Shown: positions 42,033 through 53,452 of the stretch, piece after piece
Layout of the letters: every line of letters starts with the position of its first letter
Numbering within the stretch: the stretch's first letter is position 1
The notes under the pieces: model-generated
Told to the model about the DNA's origin: nothing
The model's database searches: none
What the model saw: only the letters and a program-made list of their open reading frames with translations
Assembly (NCBI GenBank): GCA_001599755.1
Contig: BCHX01000008.1
Coordinates: forward strand, 2,728,001-2,792,000
Source: Gliomastix tumulicola
Lineage: Eukaryota; Ascomycota; Sordariomycetes; Hypocreales; Bionectriaceae
Length of the DNA stretch: 64,000 bases
Direction: 5' to 3'
Position numbers and translations under genes: made by a program

Positions 42033-42853
42033 CTAGTAGCCTGTAGCACCTGGAGCCTTCTCGTCCTTTCGCAGACCCAAAAGCACCTCACGGAACCGCT
42101 CCTTGCCGGAACCAGAAGCACCGCCCTTGCTTCCCTTGCCGCTGACATCGACGAGCTTCGCGATGCGATCCCAGCTGGTGCCTCCAGAGACGGCGTCGTC
42201 GATGTTGGCGAGGAACTGCTCCGCTTCCTTTCGAGTCTTCTCGATCTCCTTCTCCTTCTTAGAATTGTAGTTGTTGTAGAAGTCGTCGATGTTGGCCTGA
42301 GCCTCCTTAATCGTCTCCTCCCTCTGAGCAGCGAGCTGCTCCGCCCGCTTGGCAATCTGGGCGTCGCGTCGCTCTCGCCATTCCTTGATGACCTCAGGCT
42401 CTTCCTCGTCGGCGGCGTAGGACTGATAGCCGGAGTTATAGCTCACAGAGGGACCGGTAACGGAAGTGTTTCCTGGTGCCAGACCAGCGCCCTGAAAACC
42501 GATGTCAGTTTACCTTCTATTCCCAACGCCATCAGGGGAACCTACTGCTGAAGTGTCGGCTAGGTCTGGGAATTGCGACTCGAATGTAGACTGCGCCTGT
42601 TCACCTCCTCCGAGGAGATCATCGTTCGGCTCAACGAGGGCGGAGGCGTCTTGGGCTGTCGCAAACTGGTCGGCGTCGTCACCTAGGATAGCCTTCTCAC
42701 GGGCGAGGAAGTCATCGGTCGACGGGTCGGCGGACGCAGCCTTGATGTCGGTTTGAGCTAGAAATCATTCAGCGGGTGCTCAGATGCAGGGCGATGCGCG
42801 AAGTGCTCACCACCGGAGTCAAAGTCCTCGAGGGACGGAAATCGGTCTGCCAT
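42033..42853 (-). CDS. CLC1: Clathrin light chain
   Basis: Regulatory subunit that binds clathrin heavy chain in coats of the TGN/endosome and plasma membrane. Exons 42811-42853, 42546-42757 and 42033-42491 encode about 237 residues. It starts MADRFPSLEDFDS, then an acidic Ser/Asp/Ala-rich segment with DDFLAREKAILGDDADQF and STFESQFPDL. The heavy-chain-binding helix is about 125-205 (IKEWRERRDAQIAKRAEQ; REETIKEAQANIDDFYNNYN; EKEIEKTRKEAEQFL). The tail has DDAVSGGTSWDRIAKLVD and ends FREVLLGLRKDEKAPGATGY. Both introns are supported by frame; the last exon alone would lack an ATG. AP-1 gamma, its coat partner, is about 8 kb away. Confidence 0.95.
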
Positions 42854-43565
42854 GCTGAGATGTGTTGCAGGGAAACTTAAAGCTGGCTGGCTATTTTCCG
42901 TCGGACTGAGGGAGGATGGGAGCGAGTTGCGAGCGCGATTCTCCCAGATGATGACTGATGAGAAGAAACGAGCGGTCCAAACTTGAGCTGGGAGGTTGAT
43001 GTCGACAGGACAACATGTATGGCAGGTGCGCCTGCTGGTAGGGGATGCGAATGATGTTGGCATCTGCCGGGCGGTGGCAGCAGGAGGCTTGGCATGCGCT
43101 GTGGATTTTATGCAGCAAAACCGTGTAATGCACTCATGTCCATGCATGTATCCACTATAAGCACACTAACGGGTTGTTTACACTTTTGGAGTCTGCTCGA
43201 AGCAGCACAGAGCTTGAGCTCCTTCATCAAAGCTTGTCAAACGTGGAACAAGGCCAGGGCTGGAGAGTGACTTCACCAGAAGGCTTCACCGTCTTCGTCA
43301 TCCAATCTCAAGGATCGTATCCGATCCGTCTCTGCTGTTAGGCCAGGTGGAACTAGTCGGCTACAGCTTCCGTCAATCTGGCACCAGGCTGCTCGCTTAC
43401 CCTCGTAGTCGCCAGGCGCATAACGTGCTCAGGCACCAAAGCGTACTCGTCCAGGTAGTCAAGGCCAACAACGGCCGAGGCGCCAACCTCAGCGAGCCAA
43501 TCAGGATTTTCTTCTGCCCTCTCCCATCAACTCTCTAGGGCCTCAGACGCGGCCACGGCGTTCCG
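42854..43565. other. Divergent promoter region between clathrin light chain and RTT103
   Basis: A CCAAT box at 43497-43501 lies 65 bases before the RTT103 start codon. No gene is seen. Confidence 0.45.
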
Positions 43566-44958
43566 ATGGCGTACACAGATGACGCCGTCCTGGCCAGACT
43601 GTCGGCTCTCAATGACACGCACGATAGCATAGCGACTGCTGCTCAATGGATTATGTTCCATAGGTATGTACTCGGCCTATCCACGAGGTGGACAGCAAGC
43701 CTTGCACCAACCTCGCAGCTTTGCTGATTCGCGAATAGGAGACACGCGGATCGCACCGTCCAACTATGGATGCAACGGATGAGGGACTCGCCAGCGTCTA
43801 AGCGTCTCAGTCTCGTATATCTTGCCAATGGTACGTGTTCAAAATCTTTCTCTCATGCTGCCAGCCTAGAGAAAGCAGGCAGCTGGACTTTACGGAATGG
43901 CACACTCACATTTGTATCACAGAGGTCGCGCAGCAATCGAGGATTCGCCACAAGGAGGACTTTATTATAGCCCTCTCCCCGGTGATGGCTGAGGCCACAT
44001 CTATTGCCTACAAGGGAGCGCCCAATGAGGTTCAGGCCAGACTCAAACGCGTGATAGATGTCTGGAGGGAGAGATCAATTTTCGAACAGCCAATTCAAGA
44101 AGCCATTGATGGCCGCCTCAGCGGTAAGTATTTTCTGACGCGACAGCATATGGCTTCTTCATGTGTCAAGCTAATCAACTTACAGAATTAGACAAAGTTC
44201 GCGGGAGCGCGAAGTCCGGGTTCAGGGGTTCGCCATTTGGAGGGGTTTCAGTACCCTCGGAGCTCACCCCAATAGTCTCACCTCTCCAGCAAGTCGCAAA
44301 GCTAGCGGTGCCTCTCAAAGGCACCATTTCGTCGGCAGATGAAGAGTACCACAGGCAACTGGATCCGTCTAACTCGGTGCCATCGGCACCTGTCTTTGCC
44401 GCGCGCCTGAATGGGCTTCTCAAGACTCTCGCAAACGCTGAAAGTGCCGTTGCTGAGAGTGTGAAGGCTCGCGAAGGGCTGGTTGCAGGGCTAGAGAAGC
44501 TTCTGGAAGCCCACCGTGCGGCTCTCACTCAAGATCAAGAAGCCGCTTCAACGATATCAAAGAGAAAGCTGGAGATCGAGACAAAGAAGCAAGAGGTCGA
44601 GGTGGCCATCATGCAGGCTTTGAGTTCAACCGACAACCACGGCGACTCGTCTGGCGGACAGACGCTGCGACAGTCCAACGAACCTGACCGACCCGAGATA
44701 GAAGCCCTGACACCTCCCTCTATGGACGAAGCGGACGCCGTGCCAGCTCGCAATCCCGAGCCAGATCAAGAATTCGCTCAAGCGCAACATAGCATTACCA
44801 GCGTTGGTGCAGACACTGGTGCCGCCCCTTCCTATCATTCTCTACCAATATCCGCCAACGGGGCGAACAAGAGGAGGCGTGTTGACAGCAATGATGACTT
44901 CCCTGACCTTGGTGGTGACGATGGCATTGACGCAGACGTTGCGGAGATGCTTAAGTGA
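43566..44958 (+). CDS. RTT103: CTD-interaction-domain protein Rtt103 (RPRD1-like)
   Basis: Binds the Ser2-phosphorylated tail of RNA polymerase II and helps the Rat1 exonuclease end transcription. Exons 43566-43663, 43739-43830, 43923-44123 and 44186-44958 encode about 387 residues. The CID fold fills residues 1-135: TDDAVLARLSALNDTHDSI, TAAQWIMFHRRHADRTVQLW, RLSLVYLANEVAQQSR and the conserved VWRERSIFEQPI. A helical region follows (FAARLNGLLKTLANAESAV; KRKLEIETKKQEVEVAI), and the C-terminal part is disordered with a possible nuclear signal (ANKRRRVDS). The helices are split across the first three introns, so their frame checks the splicing. Confidence 0.93.
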
Positions 44959-45601
44959 ACCCGGCGTGAGGATGACAGTCAGGTGCGGATTCCGGATAGG
45001 TCACCTATCATATACTAGTATAATTTCGAGGTCTACATTTCCCATCATAGTGGTGGTTCTGCTCTGTTTTACTACATACCTTGCCTTTGCTACTTGCGGC
45101 TGCGAGGGGGTTGTTAGTCCTCGGCGGCCCCTCCTAGCGCATTAATACACATACCATATTTTGTCACCGCAGTCTTAAAAGAAACACAGCAAGACTATCG
45201 AATGACGAATTGCATTCATGTCGACGTCTTCGGCGTAGGCATTTACTCCGAGGCGACTCTAAAATAGTGCGAGAGTGCCGTAATCCGACCATCACCGGGC
45301 AAAGCTTTAACTCCACTTTTTTTCTCCGAGTCTGTCTGCGCACTTTAGAATTCCACCATCGCGACTTGTTCTGTTCATTACTAGCACTCTCGACTCCACG
45401 GTCACTTGCCTCAGGAATTGTGTCCCGGAGACACCATTTCTCCTTGTCGGATTCCTGTGGCATGCCATGAGCAGTACCGCAACGACCACGTACCTTCCAG
45501 CACAAGCCTGACGATCCCTGCTCGCTCGAAGGGCACCCAGACCTGCCTCGACTGGGTAACATGGTCACCGACGAAACTGTCGCATCACTACCTTGGCAAA
45601 G
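44959..45601. other. Intergenic between RTT103 and the mitochondrial ABC transporter
   Basis: Holds the RTT103 3' UTR and the promoter of the transporter. No recognisable element or gene. Confidence 0.5.
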
Positions 45602-47980
45602 ATGATTTCGGGGGTGGTACGGAGAGCATTGCTTCCTCAGGTCGCGGAGAGCTCTGCAGTATGCGCGCGCTTCTCGACCGTTGGCGCGATCGGAGCTGTT
45701 CCGACACGCTCTGGTCAGCCCAGCTTCAGTCTCTCTGAGCAAAGGCAAGGCGAACGAATTTCCACATCGCAGCCACCAGCGCAATTGCCGTTCCAGCAAT
45801 CTTTCCGTCCGATATACAGCCGGTTCTCAACGTCAACATCCCAAGGCCTCCAGCGATTCGCCCCAGCGTTCCTTCCTCGGACAGCGTCCAGATGTTTCAC
45901 GGTCAGCCAGCGCGCGCAGGAAGCCAATCCCTCGTCAGGGAAGGCAAATAAAATCATAGATGCAGAGGGAAAGGAGGAAGAGAAGCAAGATGATCTTGAG
46001 TTCCAGAAGAGCGAGAGGGCAGCTGCGGCCGCGCAGGTCAATCTCAGCGCGAAGCTCTCCAAAGAGGGCAAGGGAACCAGCAAAGCCGGCTTCTCGGAGG
46101 TCTGGCGGCTGATCAAAGTTGCCAAGCCGGAGGTGCGCTGGCTGGGTCTGGCCTTCGTCTTCCTGGTCATTTCTTCCAGCGTCACAATGCTGATCCCGTT
46201 CTCTGTGGGACGAATCCTGGATCTCGCAACCAAAGGCGACGACGAAGACATCCGCCTTTTCGGCTTCACGCTGACTCAATTCTTCGTGGGATTGGGTACA
46301 GTTCTGACCCTAGGCGCGATGGCCAACTTCGGCCGTGTTATCCTGCTCCGAATCGTGGGTGAGAGGGTCGTGGCCCGACTGCGATCTCAGCTCTACAGGC
46401 GTACATATGTCCAGGACGCCGAGTTCTTCGACGCAAACCGTGTCGGCGACTTGATCTCCAGGCTCAGCTCCGACACCGTCATTGTGGGCAAGTCGGTGAC
46501 ACAGAATGTCAGCGACGGCCTCAGAGCACTCTTCAGTGGCGGAGCAGGCTTTGCGATCATGATCTGGACCAGCCCCCAACTGACTGGCTTGCTGCTTCTC
46601 ATGTTTCCTCCGGTGGCCATCGGTGCTTTCTTCTACGGAAGGGCTATTCGGAACATTAGCCGCTCGATCCAGAAGAACCTGGGTACCTTGACCAAGATTG
46701 CCGAGGAGCGACTCGGCAACATCAAGACCAGCCAGGCTTTTGTTGGCGAGATCCAGGAAGTCCACCGGTATAACAAGCAAGTCCGAAGAATCTTCGCCCT
46801 GGGGCGGAGGGAGTCTCTTGTTGCGGCAACCTTCTTCGCTTCCACTGGCTGGGCTGGAAACATGACGATTCTCTCCATGCTCATTGTGGGCGGCAGCTTT
46901 GTCCGCTCTGGGGCGATGTCTCTAGGAGATCTCACGTCCTTTATGATGTATACGGCCTTTGCTGGGTCAAGTTTGTTTGGCCTGTCCGGGTTCTACTCAG
47001 AGCTCATGAAAGGAGTCGGTGCAGCCAGCCGTCTCTTCGAGCTCCAGGACCGCCGGCCGGGGATTCACCAGACAGTGGGCAAGCCCATCACGTCGGCGCA
47101 AGGGACGATCAAGTTTGACAACGTGAGCTTTGCTTACCCGACCCGGCCTGCAGTGTCTATTTTCAAGGGCATCGATTTCGAGATCCCCTCAGGGAGCAAT
47201 GTCTGCGTCGTTGGGCCCTCCGGCGGTGGCAAGTCTACTGTGGCTGCTCTCCTACTCAGATTCTACAACCCGACGGCTGGAACCATCACCATTAATGGTA
47301 CCGACATCTCCACCGTGAACATCAAGTCCCTAAGAAGACGCATTGGCATGGTTTCCCAGGAGCCGGTCCTGTTTTCCGGTACCATTGCCGAGAACATCTC
47401 CTACGGAAGGTCTCACGCGACTCGCGCGGAGATTATCACCGCGGCCAGGAAGGCCAACTGCAATTTCATCAGTGACCTGCCCGAGGGACTCGAGACACAG
47501 GTCGGCGCCAGGGGCTCTCAGCTCTCTGGTGGCCAGAAGCAGCGTATCGCCATCGCGCGAGCTCTGATCAAGGACCCCGATATCCTGATACTCGACGAAG
47601 CGACGTCAGCACTCGATGCCGAGTCAGAGACTCTAGTCAACGAAGCCCTTGCAAGCCTCCTTCGCGGGCGCAACACTACCATTTCCATTGCCCACCGTCT
47701 CTCGACCATTAAGCGGTCGGACCAGATCATTGTCCTCAACAACGAGGGCAAGGTGGCAGAGATCGGCAGCTACACAAAGCTTGCCGCGGATCCAGAGAGC
47801 GCCTTCAGCAAGCTGATGGAGTGGCAGATGAGCGGAGGCGAGGTTCCTGAGAAGAGGAGCGAGCACGCCGGCCCTCACATCACCGAGGAAGAGGAGATGG
47901 AGCAGGAGGAAGAGGGGAGCGCAAATGCCCCGGCCCCTGAAGTTCAGGAGGTCGTAAAAGAGTCTACCAAGAAGCCTTGA
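45602..47980 (+). CDS. Mitochondrial ABC half-transporter (Mdl1/Mdl2, ABCB10-like)
   Basis: Peptide-exporter-type ABC half-transporter of the mitochondrial inner membrane. One exon of about 792 residues from the ATG at 45602 (MISGVVRRALLPQVAES). The first 170 residues are Ser/Arg-rich and fit a presequence. The six-helix membrane domain starts near 175 (VRWLGLAFVFLVISSSVTML). The nucleotide-binding domain shows Walker A GPSGGGKST (about 538), Q-loop MVSQEPVLFSGT, signature LSGGQKQR (about 640), Walker B ILILDEATSALD and H-loop ISIAHRLST. The tail is a disordered Glu-rich extension (TEEEEMEQEEEG). Filamentous fungi usually have one Mdl1-type protein and I cannot separate Mdl1 from Mdl2 here. 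Confidence 0.93.
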   Translation: MISGVVRRALLPQVAESSAVCARFSTVGAIGAVPTRSGQPSFSLSEQRQGERISTSQPPAQLPFQQSFRPIYSRFSTSTSQGLQRFAPAFLPRTASRCFTVSQRAQEANPSSGKANKIIDAEGKEEEKQDDLEFQKSERAAAAAQVNLSAKLSKEGKGTSKAGFSEVWRLIKVAKPEVRWLGLAFVFLVISSSVTMLIPFSVGRILDLATKGDDEDIRLFGFTLTQFFVGLGTVLTLGAMANFGRVILLRIVGERVVARLRSQLYRRTYVQDAEFFDANRVGDLISRLSSDTVIVGKSVTQNVSDGLRALFSGGAGFAIMIWTSPQLTGLLLLMFPPVAIGAFFYGRAIRNISRSIQKNLGTLTKIAEERLGNIKTSQAFVGEIQEVHRYNKQVRRIFALGRRESLVAATFFASTGWAGNMTILSMLIVGGSFVRSGAMSLGDLTSFMMYTAFAGSSLFGLSGFYSELMKGVGAASRLFELQDRRPGIHQTVGKPITSAQGTIKFDNVSFAYPTRPAVSIFKGIDFEIPSGSNVCVVGPSGGGKSTVAALLLRFYNPTAGTITINGTDISTVNIKSLRRRIGMVSQEPVLFSGTIAENISYGRSHATRAEIITAARKANCNFISDLPEGLETQVGARGSQLSGGQKQRIAIARALIKDPDILILDEATSALDAESETLVNEALASLLRGRNTTISIAHRLSTIKRSDQIIVLNNEGKVAEIGSYTKLAADPESAFSKLMEWQMSGGEVPEKRSEHAGPHITEEEEMEQEEEGSANAPAPEVQEVVKESTKKP

Positions 47981-48620
47981 GCAACCACGTTGGTCGATTA
48001 CGGAGCGAAAAGCCCCGAGGGGAGGGCAGCCCGTTGGGATACATATTCGTACACGATGGCCTGGTCCCGTGTACGCGGAGTTTGGGGAGGAAGCAGGGAA
48101 AGAAGCAGCGTCGTGGTGATGCGGCGGGCTTGGATTTGACTCTTTTGTGTTCTTTTAAGGTGTAAGATAATTACCATGCTCAGGCGTGCAGCAGAAAACC
48201 CATTCCGAGCCACCATATACACATATATATATCTTAGGTAACGTATAACGGATGTTCTAGGGAGAGGCAAGGAGACCACATCACTCCACTCCCTGAGTAA
48301 TACTATAGAAAAGGTTTCAACAGCATGGAATTGACTGCAATTAAAAGAGTGAGGGCAATAAATAATCCTACAAGTGTATGTGAAAGGATTTAGCTGGAAC
48401 CTCGGCATCAGACAGCTTGCCGTGCAGGTGCACGCCCAGGAACGAATCTTATTGGCTGGTGTCCGAGTTCCGTTGGACTTCACCGTAATATTTAGACTCC
48501 AGTTCATTGATTCCTACTAGTAGTGCTTCTGGCGACGCCTCGAATTAGCCGACGCCTTTCCTCTTCTACACCCAACATATTTCAACAGCAGGTGCATTCA
48601 ATCGTCCCGACAAGAACACG
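47981..48620. other. Intergenic between the ABC transporter and the lipase
   Basis: An AT-rich 3' UTR-like stretch with (TA)n near 48210-48235, then the promoter of the lipase. No gene is seen. Confidence 0.5.
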
Positions 48621-49583
48621 ATGTCGACCGAGGCAGAGGGCCAATTTGAGATTGACGGCGTGAAGCTGTACACCAAGACATGGATCGTAAGCGACACTCA
48701 TCTCCAGCCTAACCACGATTGAAGCGCCAGTCCACTAACAAGCCCACAGCCATCAGGCCCCATCAAGGCCAGGCTGGTGTTCGTCCACGGCTTCAGCGAG
48801 CACATCAACCGCTACAATGAGTTCTTCCCCAAGCTGGCCGCCCAGGGTATACACGTCTTCGCCTGGGACCAGCGCGGCTGGGGCCGCAGCGCGCTGGACA
48901 AGACGCTCTGGGGCCACACGGGGCCGACGACGCAGGTCATCGCGGACGTCGTGGCCTTCCTCAAGGACAAGGCGAGCGACAAGTCGGCGCCGCTGTTCGT
49001 CATGGGCCACTCGATGGGCGGCGGGCAGGTGGCCACGCTGATGGCGGACGCGGCGCACGCGGACCTGCTGGCCGACGTCCGGGGCTGGCTCCTCGAGGCC
49101 CCCTTCATCGGCTTCACGCCCAGCGAGGAGCCGAGCGCGCTCAAGATCGTGCTCGGCCGCCTCGTGGGCCGCCTCCTGCCGAAGCAGCAGCTCCGGCACG
49201 AGGTGCTCATGGAGTCGCTCAGCCGGGACAAGGCCTGGGTCGAGAGCGTGAGCAGCGACCCGCTGTGCCACAACACGGGGACGCTCGAGGGGCTGGCGAG
49301 CCTGCTGGACCGCACGGCGCTGCTGAGCTCGGGGACCAGCAAGGTGCACGCGAACGTGCGCAGCATCTGGCTGGGCCACGGCGACGGGGACATGACGTGC
49401 AGCTACAGCAAGGCCATGGCGTGGCTGGAGCAGCAGACGGGCGTCGAGGACAAGACGGCCAAGACCTACGAGGGCGGGTATCACCAGCTTCACGCGGATT
49501 TCTGCAAGGACGAGTTCGCGGCGGATGTGACGGGCTGGATCCTCAAGAGAGCAGTTGAGGCGCCGGTTGAGGCCAAGCTGTGA
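48621..49583 (+). CDS. Monoacylglycerol lipase (serine hydrolase, Yju3-like)
   Basis: Alpha/beta-hydrolase that cleaves monoacylglycerols, usually on lipid droplets or outer mitochondrial membrane in yeast. Exons 48621-48686 and 48750-49583 encode 299 residues. The start MSTEAEGQFEIDGVKLYTKTW leads into the strand LVFVHGFSEHINRYNE. The nucleophile elbow is GHSMGGG with Ser near residue 110. The acid candidate lies in LGHGDGDMTC, and the histidine in GGYHQLHAD near the end. Length and motif order match yeast Yju3. Codon third positions are almost all G or C, stronger than most neighbours, which suggests high expression. Confidence 0.93.
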
Positions 49584-50717
49584 TGATTTGATACCTCCCT
49601 AAACCTATATTTTGCACACTTGCCATTCTAGCCAGCACCTACCATAGTTAGATATATCGTTGGATATCTGGTCTTGGACCTATCTATCTTTGGACGATTC
49701 ATTATGTGATTATGTCTGCTCCGTCGCTCAACTTGGCATCTTGTAAGAGACTCGAGGACTTGATGGCCGAGTGGGCCCGACCAATCAGTGATGGATCCCG
49801 AAGAATGCTGCGATTCGAGGTTCCGGTGCTGCCCGAAAATGGAGTTCGGAAGTCGAACCACGGACGAGGGCGGTACAGTTATAAGATCTCTAAGGCGCCG
49901 GATCGTCCAGTTTCAACTTGGACGTGTCACACCTCTCGCTATCTCGTCCAGACTGTCCCTCTCGTCTCTCCCTCGAGCCGGGCACCTGACCTGCTTTCTC
50001 CCATGCCTCGGTGGCGACCTCCAGCCCGTCTTACGGATGCTTTACTCCTCACTTTCCCCCCACACACGTGGGCAGATTGAGACCCTCCTGCCCGGCTAAC
50101 AGTTGCAGCGGCCATTTGCTTCTCATCGTGTTAACAACACCTCGCCTTCGACCGACAGCGGACCCTACCTACAGCTTTTCTTACCACCCACCTCCCTTGT
50201 GACCCTCCAGCCAGTTGCCGGCGCGAATCAATGAACGAGCTAAGGTAGGTGATTCCCAGGCGAAGATAGCGCCTTCCCTAATGCCAGCGGATTTCCACGT
50301 TGTGAGGCAGGTGCAGACCAGCTGTGAGGTGTGGATACGCTCTTTCCCAAGGGACCTTGGGATGATGAGGCAAACCGGACAGGAGATTTGAGCGACGAGC
50401 GAAGAGGAGAAATCGACCGCCCACTTATCTCCCTCCCTGCGACTTCGGTTGATGCCCCCGTCGATTGCTTCTCTTCTCGTTTTCTCTGTTTATTCCATCG
50501 TCTTTAAGTAGCCGTCGCAAACCTCAATCTCACGCATCTCTCCTCGCATTCCGTTGTGCAGGTTGCCACCCCGGACTTTTGTGACGGCCGTGAAGTGGGC
50601 GATTTCCCGTCCCCATTCCCCTCTCGCCTCCCACCCAGGATTTTTTTTTCCCTTCCCATCTGTGCACCCCAGCAGCAGATCGCACCGAGCAGCAGCAGCT
50701 ACGATCTCTCCGACAAG
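49584..50717. other. Intergenic: promoter and long leader of the CDF transporter
   Basis: Contains a CCAAT near 49779-49783. From about 49920 the plus strand is C/T-rich, like a long 5' UTR. Nothing else is recognised. Confidence 0.5.
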
Positions 50718-52073
50718 ATGAGTCCAGATGCCAGCAACACAATCACCCACCATCCCAATGTCTACAACCTTCAGCACATGGACCGCAGTCGGCCGGCGTC
50801 CGCAAACCGCGTCTCCCACAGCACGAGCTTCGAGCCCGCGGTAGAGCACGACCCCGTCGCACGTCATGCCTCTCACCCGACAGACGTCGAGTCCCAGGTC
50901 ACCGCCGGCCGCAACTCGCGCTTCCCGCACGTGAACCTGGAGAGCGACCCGTACGGCCTGTCCCTGGCCTACAAGACGGAGACGGACATTGCCCAGATCA
51001 AGGCCAACACGTCGCGGAAGAGGGACAACGATGACGGGTCCGGCTGCGCGCCGCGGCTGCCCGCGATCCGCAGCAATGCGAGGAAGATACAGGGATTCTA
51101 CGAGAACCAGAACGCCGCCATCGAGCGCATGCTCAAGTCTGTCGAGGAGCACCGCGCCGAGGCTCGCCAGGAGGCCGGCGATGACCAGCTCAAATTCCGC
51201 ATTGCGGTCTGGGGCTCTTTCGCCGCCAATGTCGTTCTCTCTGGTCTACAGCTCTACGCCGCCATTTCTTCCGGGTCGCTCTCGCTCTTCACTACGATGG
51301 CCGACTCCGTCTTTGACCCCTTGAGCAACTTGACCCTCATCCTGTCGAACCGCGCCATTGCTCGAGTTGACCCCCGTCGCTTCCCAGCTGGCAAGGCCCG
51401 TCTCGAGACCGTTGGAAACATCATCTTCTGCTTCCTCATGGTCTCGGTCTCGCTCATTATCATTGCGTTTGCGTGCCAGGAACTTGCTCGGGCATCGGAG
51501 GGCAAGGAGTTCTTCCTACCCTCCGTGATCGCTGTGTGTGTTGCTTTTGCCACGAAACTCACTCTGTTCTTCTACTGCTGGGCCATCAAGGACAAGTACA
51601 GCCAGGTCAACATTCTGTGGCAGGATCACCGCAACGATCTCTTCGTCAATGGCTTCGGTATCCTCACCTCGGTTGGTGGCTCCAAGCTTCAGTGGTGGAT
51701 CGATCCCGCAGGAGCTATCATCCTATCTCTATTCATCTCGGGTGTCTGGCTTCATACGGCATTTGAGGAGTTCCTTCTTCTGGTCGGCGTGGCCTCGTCG
51801 GTGGACACGCAGCAGCTCATCACGTACGTCTGCCTGACGCACTCGGACGCGATCCAGGGCATCGATACCGTCCGTGTCTATCATTCTGGCCCGCGTCTCA
51901 TCGCCGAGGTGGACATTGTCATGGACCCAACAGGTACTCTGCTGGACACCCACGATGTGGCTGAGGCTCTGCAGTTCAAGCTGGAGAGCCTGCCGGACGT
52001 GGAGCGTGCGTACGTGCACATCGACTACGAGACCACCCACAAGCCCGAACACGCTGTCAAGAAGGACCTCTAG
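50718..52073 (+). CDS. Cation-diffusion-facilitator (CDF) transporter, manganese-type
   Basis: Metal/proton antiporter of the cation efflux family. One exon of about 451 residues. The cytoplasmic N-terminus (to about 160) is polar, with HMDRSRPASANRV and LESDPYGLSLAYKTETDIAQ. Six membrane segments follow from about 163 (IAVWGSFAANVVLSGLQLY onward). The metal site in TM2 reads DSVFD, the DxxxD form typical of manganese-type CDFs, whereas zinc-type members have HxxxD; TM5 has DHRNDLFVNG. The C-terminal cytoplasmic domain (LITYVCLTHSDAIQGIDTVRV; LIAEVDIVMDP) completes the family. The upstream frame is open but has no ATG before 50718. Confidence 0.92.
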   Translation: MSPDASNTITHHPNVYNLQHMDRSRPASANRVSHSTSFEPAVEHDPVARHASHPTDVESQVTAGRNSRFPHVNLESDPYGLSLAYKTETDIAQIKANTSRKRDNDDGSGCAPRLPAIRSNARKIQGFYENQNAAIERMLKSVEEHRAEARQEAGDDQLKFRIAVWGSFAANVVLSGLQLYAAISSGSLSLFTTMADSVFDPLSNLTLILSNRAIARVDPRRFPAGKARLETVGNIIFCFLMVSVSLIIIAFACQELARASEGKEFFLPSVIAVCVAFATKLTLFFYCWAIKDKYSQVNILWQDHRNDLFVNGFGILTSVGGSKLQWWIDPAGAIILSLFISGVWLHTAFEEFLLLVGVASSVDTQQLITYVCLTHSDAIQGIDTVRVYHSGPRLIAEVDIVMDPTGTLLDTHDVAEALQFKLESLPDVERAYVHIDYETTHKPEHAVKKDL

Positions 52074-53452
52074 TGAAAGGGCCTGGACGATGTTGTTGGC
52101 AGCGGGGGATGCTTGTGCACTGACTCCCACCAAGATTTAAGGCGGAACGTGGGAGTTGAGTTCCGGGTGGGAAAACAAGGATACGGCGATTTTTGTATAC
52201 GGCCATGATATTCTCAATTTGATTCCAGCGCGCTTGTCTCGGACTGCCCTTTCCATCTGCGCATGCATCTCCGTTCAGTGTAGTGCGTGTCGTCATGTAT
52301 CCATGGTGCAAGCTGGAAAGGTGTCCCTTCCGGCCGTTACCCCGCATTCTCGGGCCTGTATTCAATGCATTGGAGCGTCGTGTGATGCCTGCTGAGCAAT
52401 GGCAGTGGATGTAACAAAAGGATCGGCTGTCTCGTGACGGGACGGAGGCGTCGTCTCACGGAGCTTTGCAATCCAATATGACGCTGTAGCTTGCTTGCCC
52501 GGTGTGGGGATGCGGGGTATACGTTAGCTTGTGGGAGAAGCACGGAGAGCTCCCGCGATTTGTGGCTTGCTCATAAGCAATTATGCGTGTCTTACCACCT
52601 GGCTTTTAGACTCTCTGCCCTTTGCAGGACCCCCGAAGCCTGAGCCATGTGGCCGCCCTGACGCCGTGGTACGTCAGAGACGGGCGGGCGTTGGCGATGG
52701 CTTCGAGATGGAAGTGTACAGGGTAGTTTGATCGCGGAAACACGAGAGGACAGGGCATCGCGGGTGTTTATCTCGGTTGCTTGGGTCACCGCGGAGCTCT
52801 GTATCCATGTCATACGATAATACTGGTATTAATATGTGTCTGTCACAACGGGCGGCAAGACTTGCCGCAGCGCTGCAGGCCCCGAGGGTGATATCTCCAA
52901 TTGGCTGCATGCAGGATGCTGGGCCAATTAATCTTAAGGTAGGTGTGCTTGGGGGGGGGAGAGGGAATTGCCAATGGAACCCTGCTGGCTCGACATCGTA
53001 AGACCATGGATGTGATCTGTACCCAACAGCAACACGTAAAACCGCCAGCGGCTGCCATTGACGGCCCAAGCTCGCCTTCCATCTCTCCAGCATCTGAGGA
53101 GAAGAAAAATCATCCCATCCTCCCAGCGTGAAAACCTCTGCCGACGAAGCCCGCTAATAACCAATAAACCTGTAAGTGCCCTGGTCGTGTTTGAGCTAGA
53201 GTGCGTGGCTGAACGAACTAGCCGGTACGAGGTCGCTGTAATTACAGGCGAGCACTAACACTGCCAGAACTACCTCATCGCGATCGCTACCTATTCCCTC
53301 CTCCTTCCCTCCACCACCACCTCCTCCTCCCTCAGCTCTTCGTCTCCGCGAACAGGCAATTGGCACCTCTCCCTCGTCAATCCGCCTCTCCTCATGGGCT
53401 GCTTGCTCTTCTCTCGGTAGCGCTCCCCATCCTGTCGTCTCCAGACGCCACA
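52074..53452. other. Intergenic between the CDF transporter and glycogenin
   Basis: About 1.4 kb with no recognised gene. Frames on either strand (such as 52674-53093 minus) lack family features. A G-run lies near 52950-52960, and the last 150 bases are C/T-rich like a leader. Confidence 0.5.

Noticed and set aside
52674..53093. 139-codon minus-strand frame in the CDF-glycogenin gap
   Set aside because: No ATG at its start, no motif, and codon bias is unlike that of neighbouring genes.
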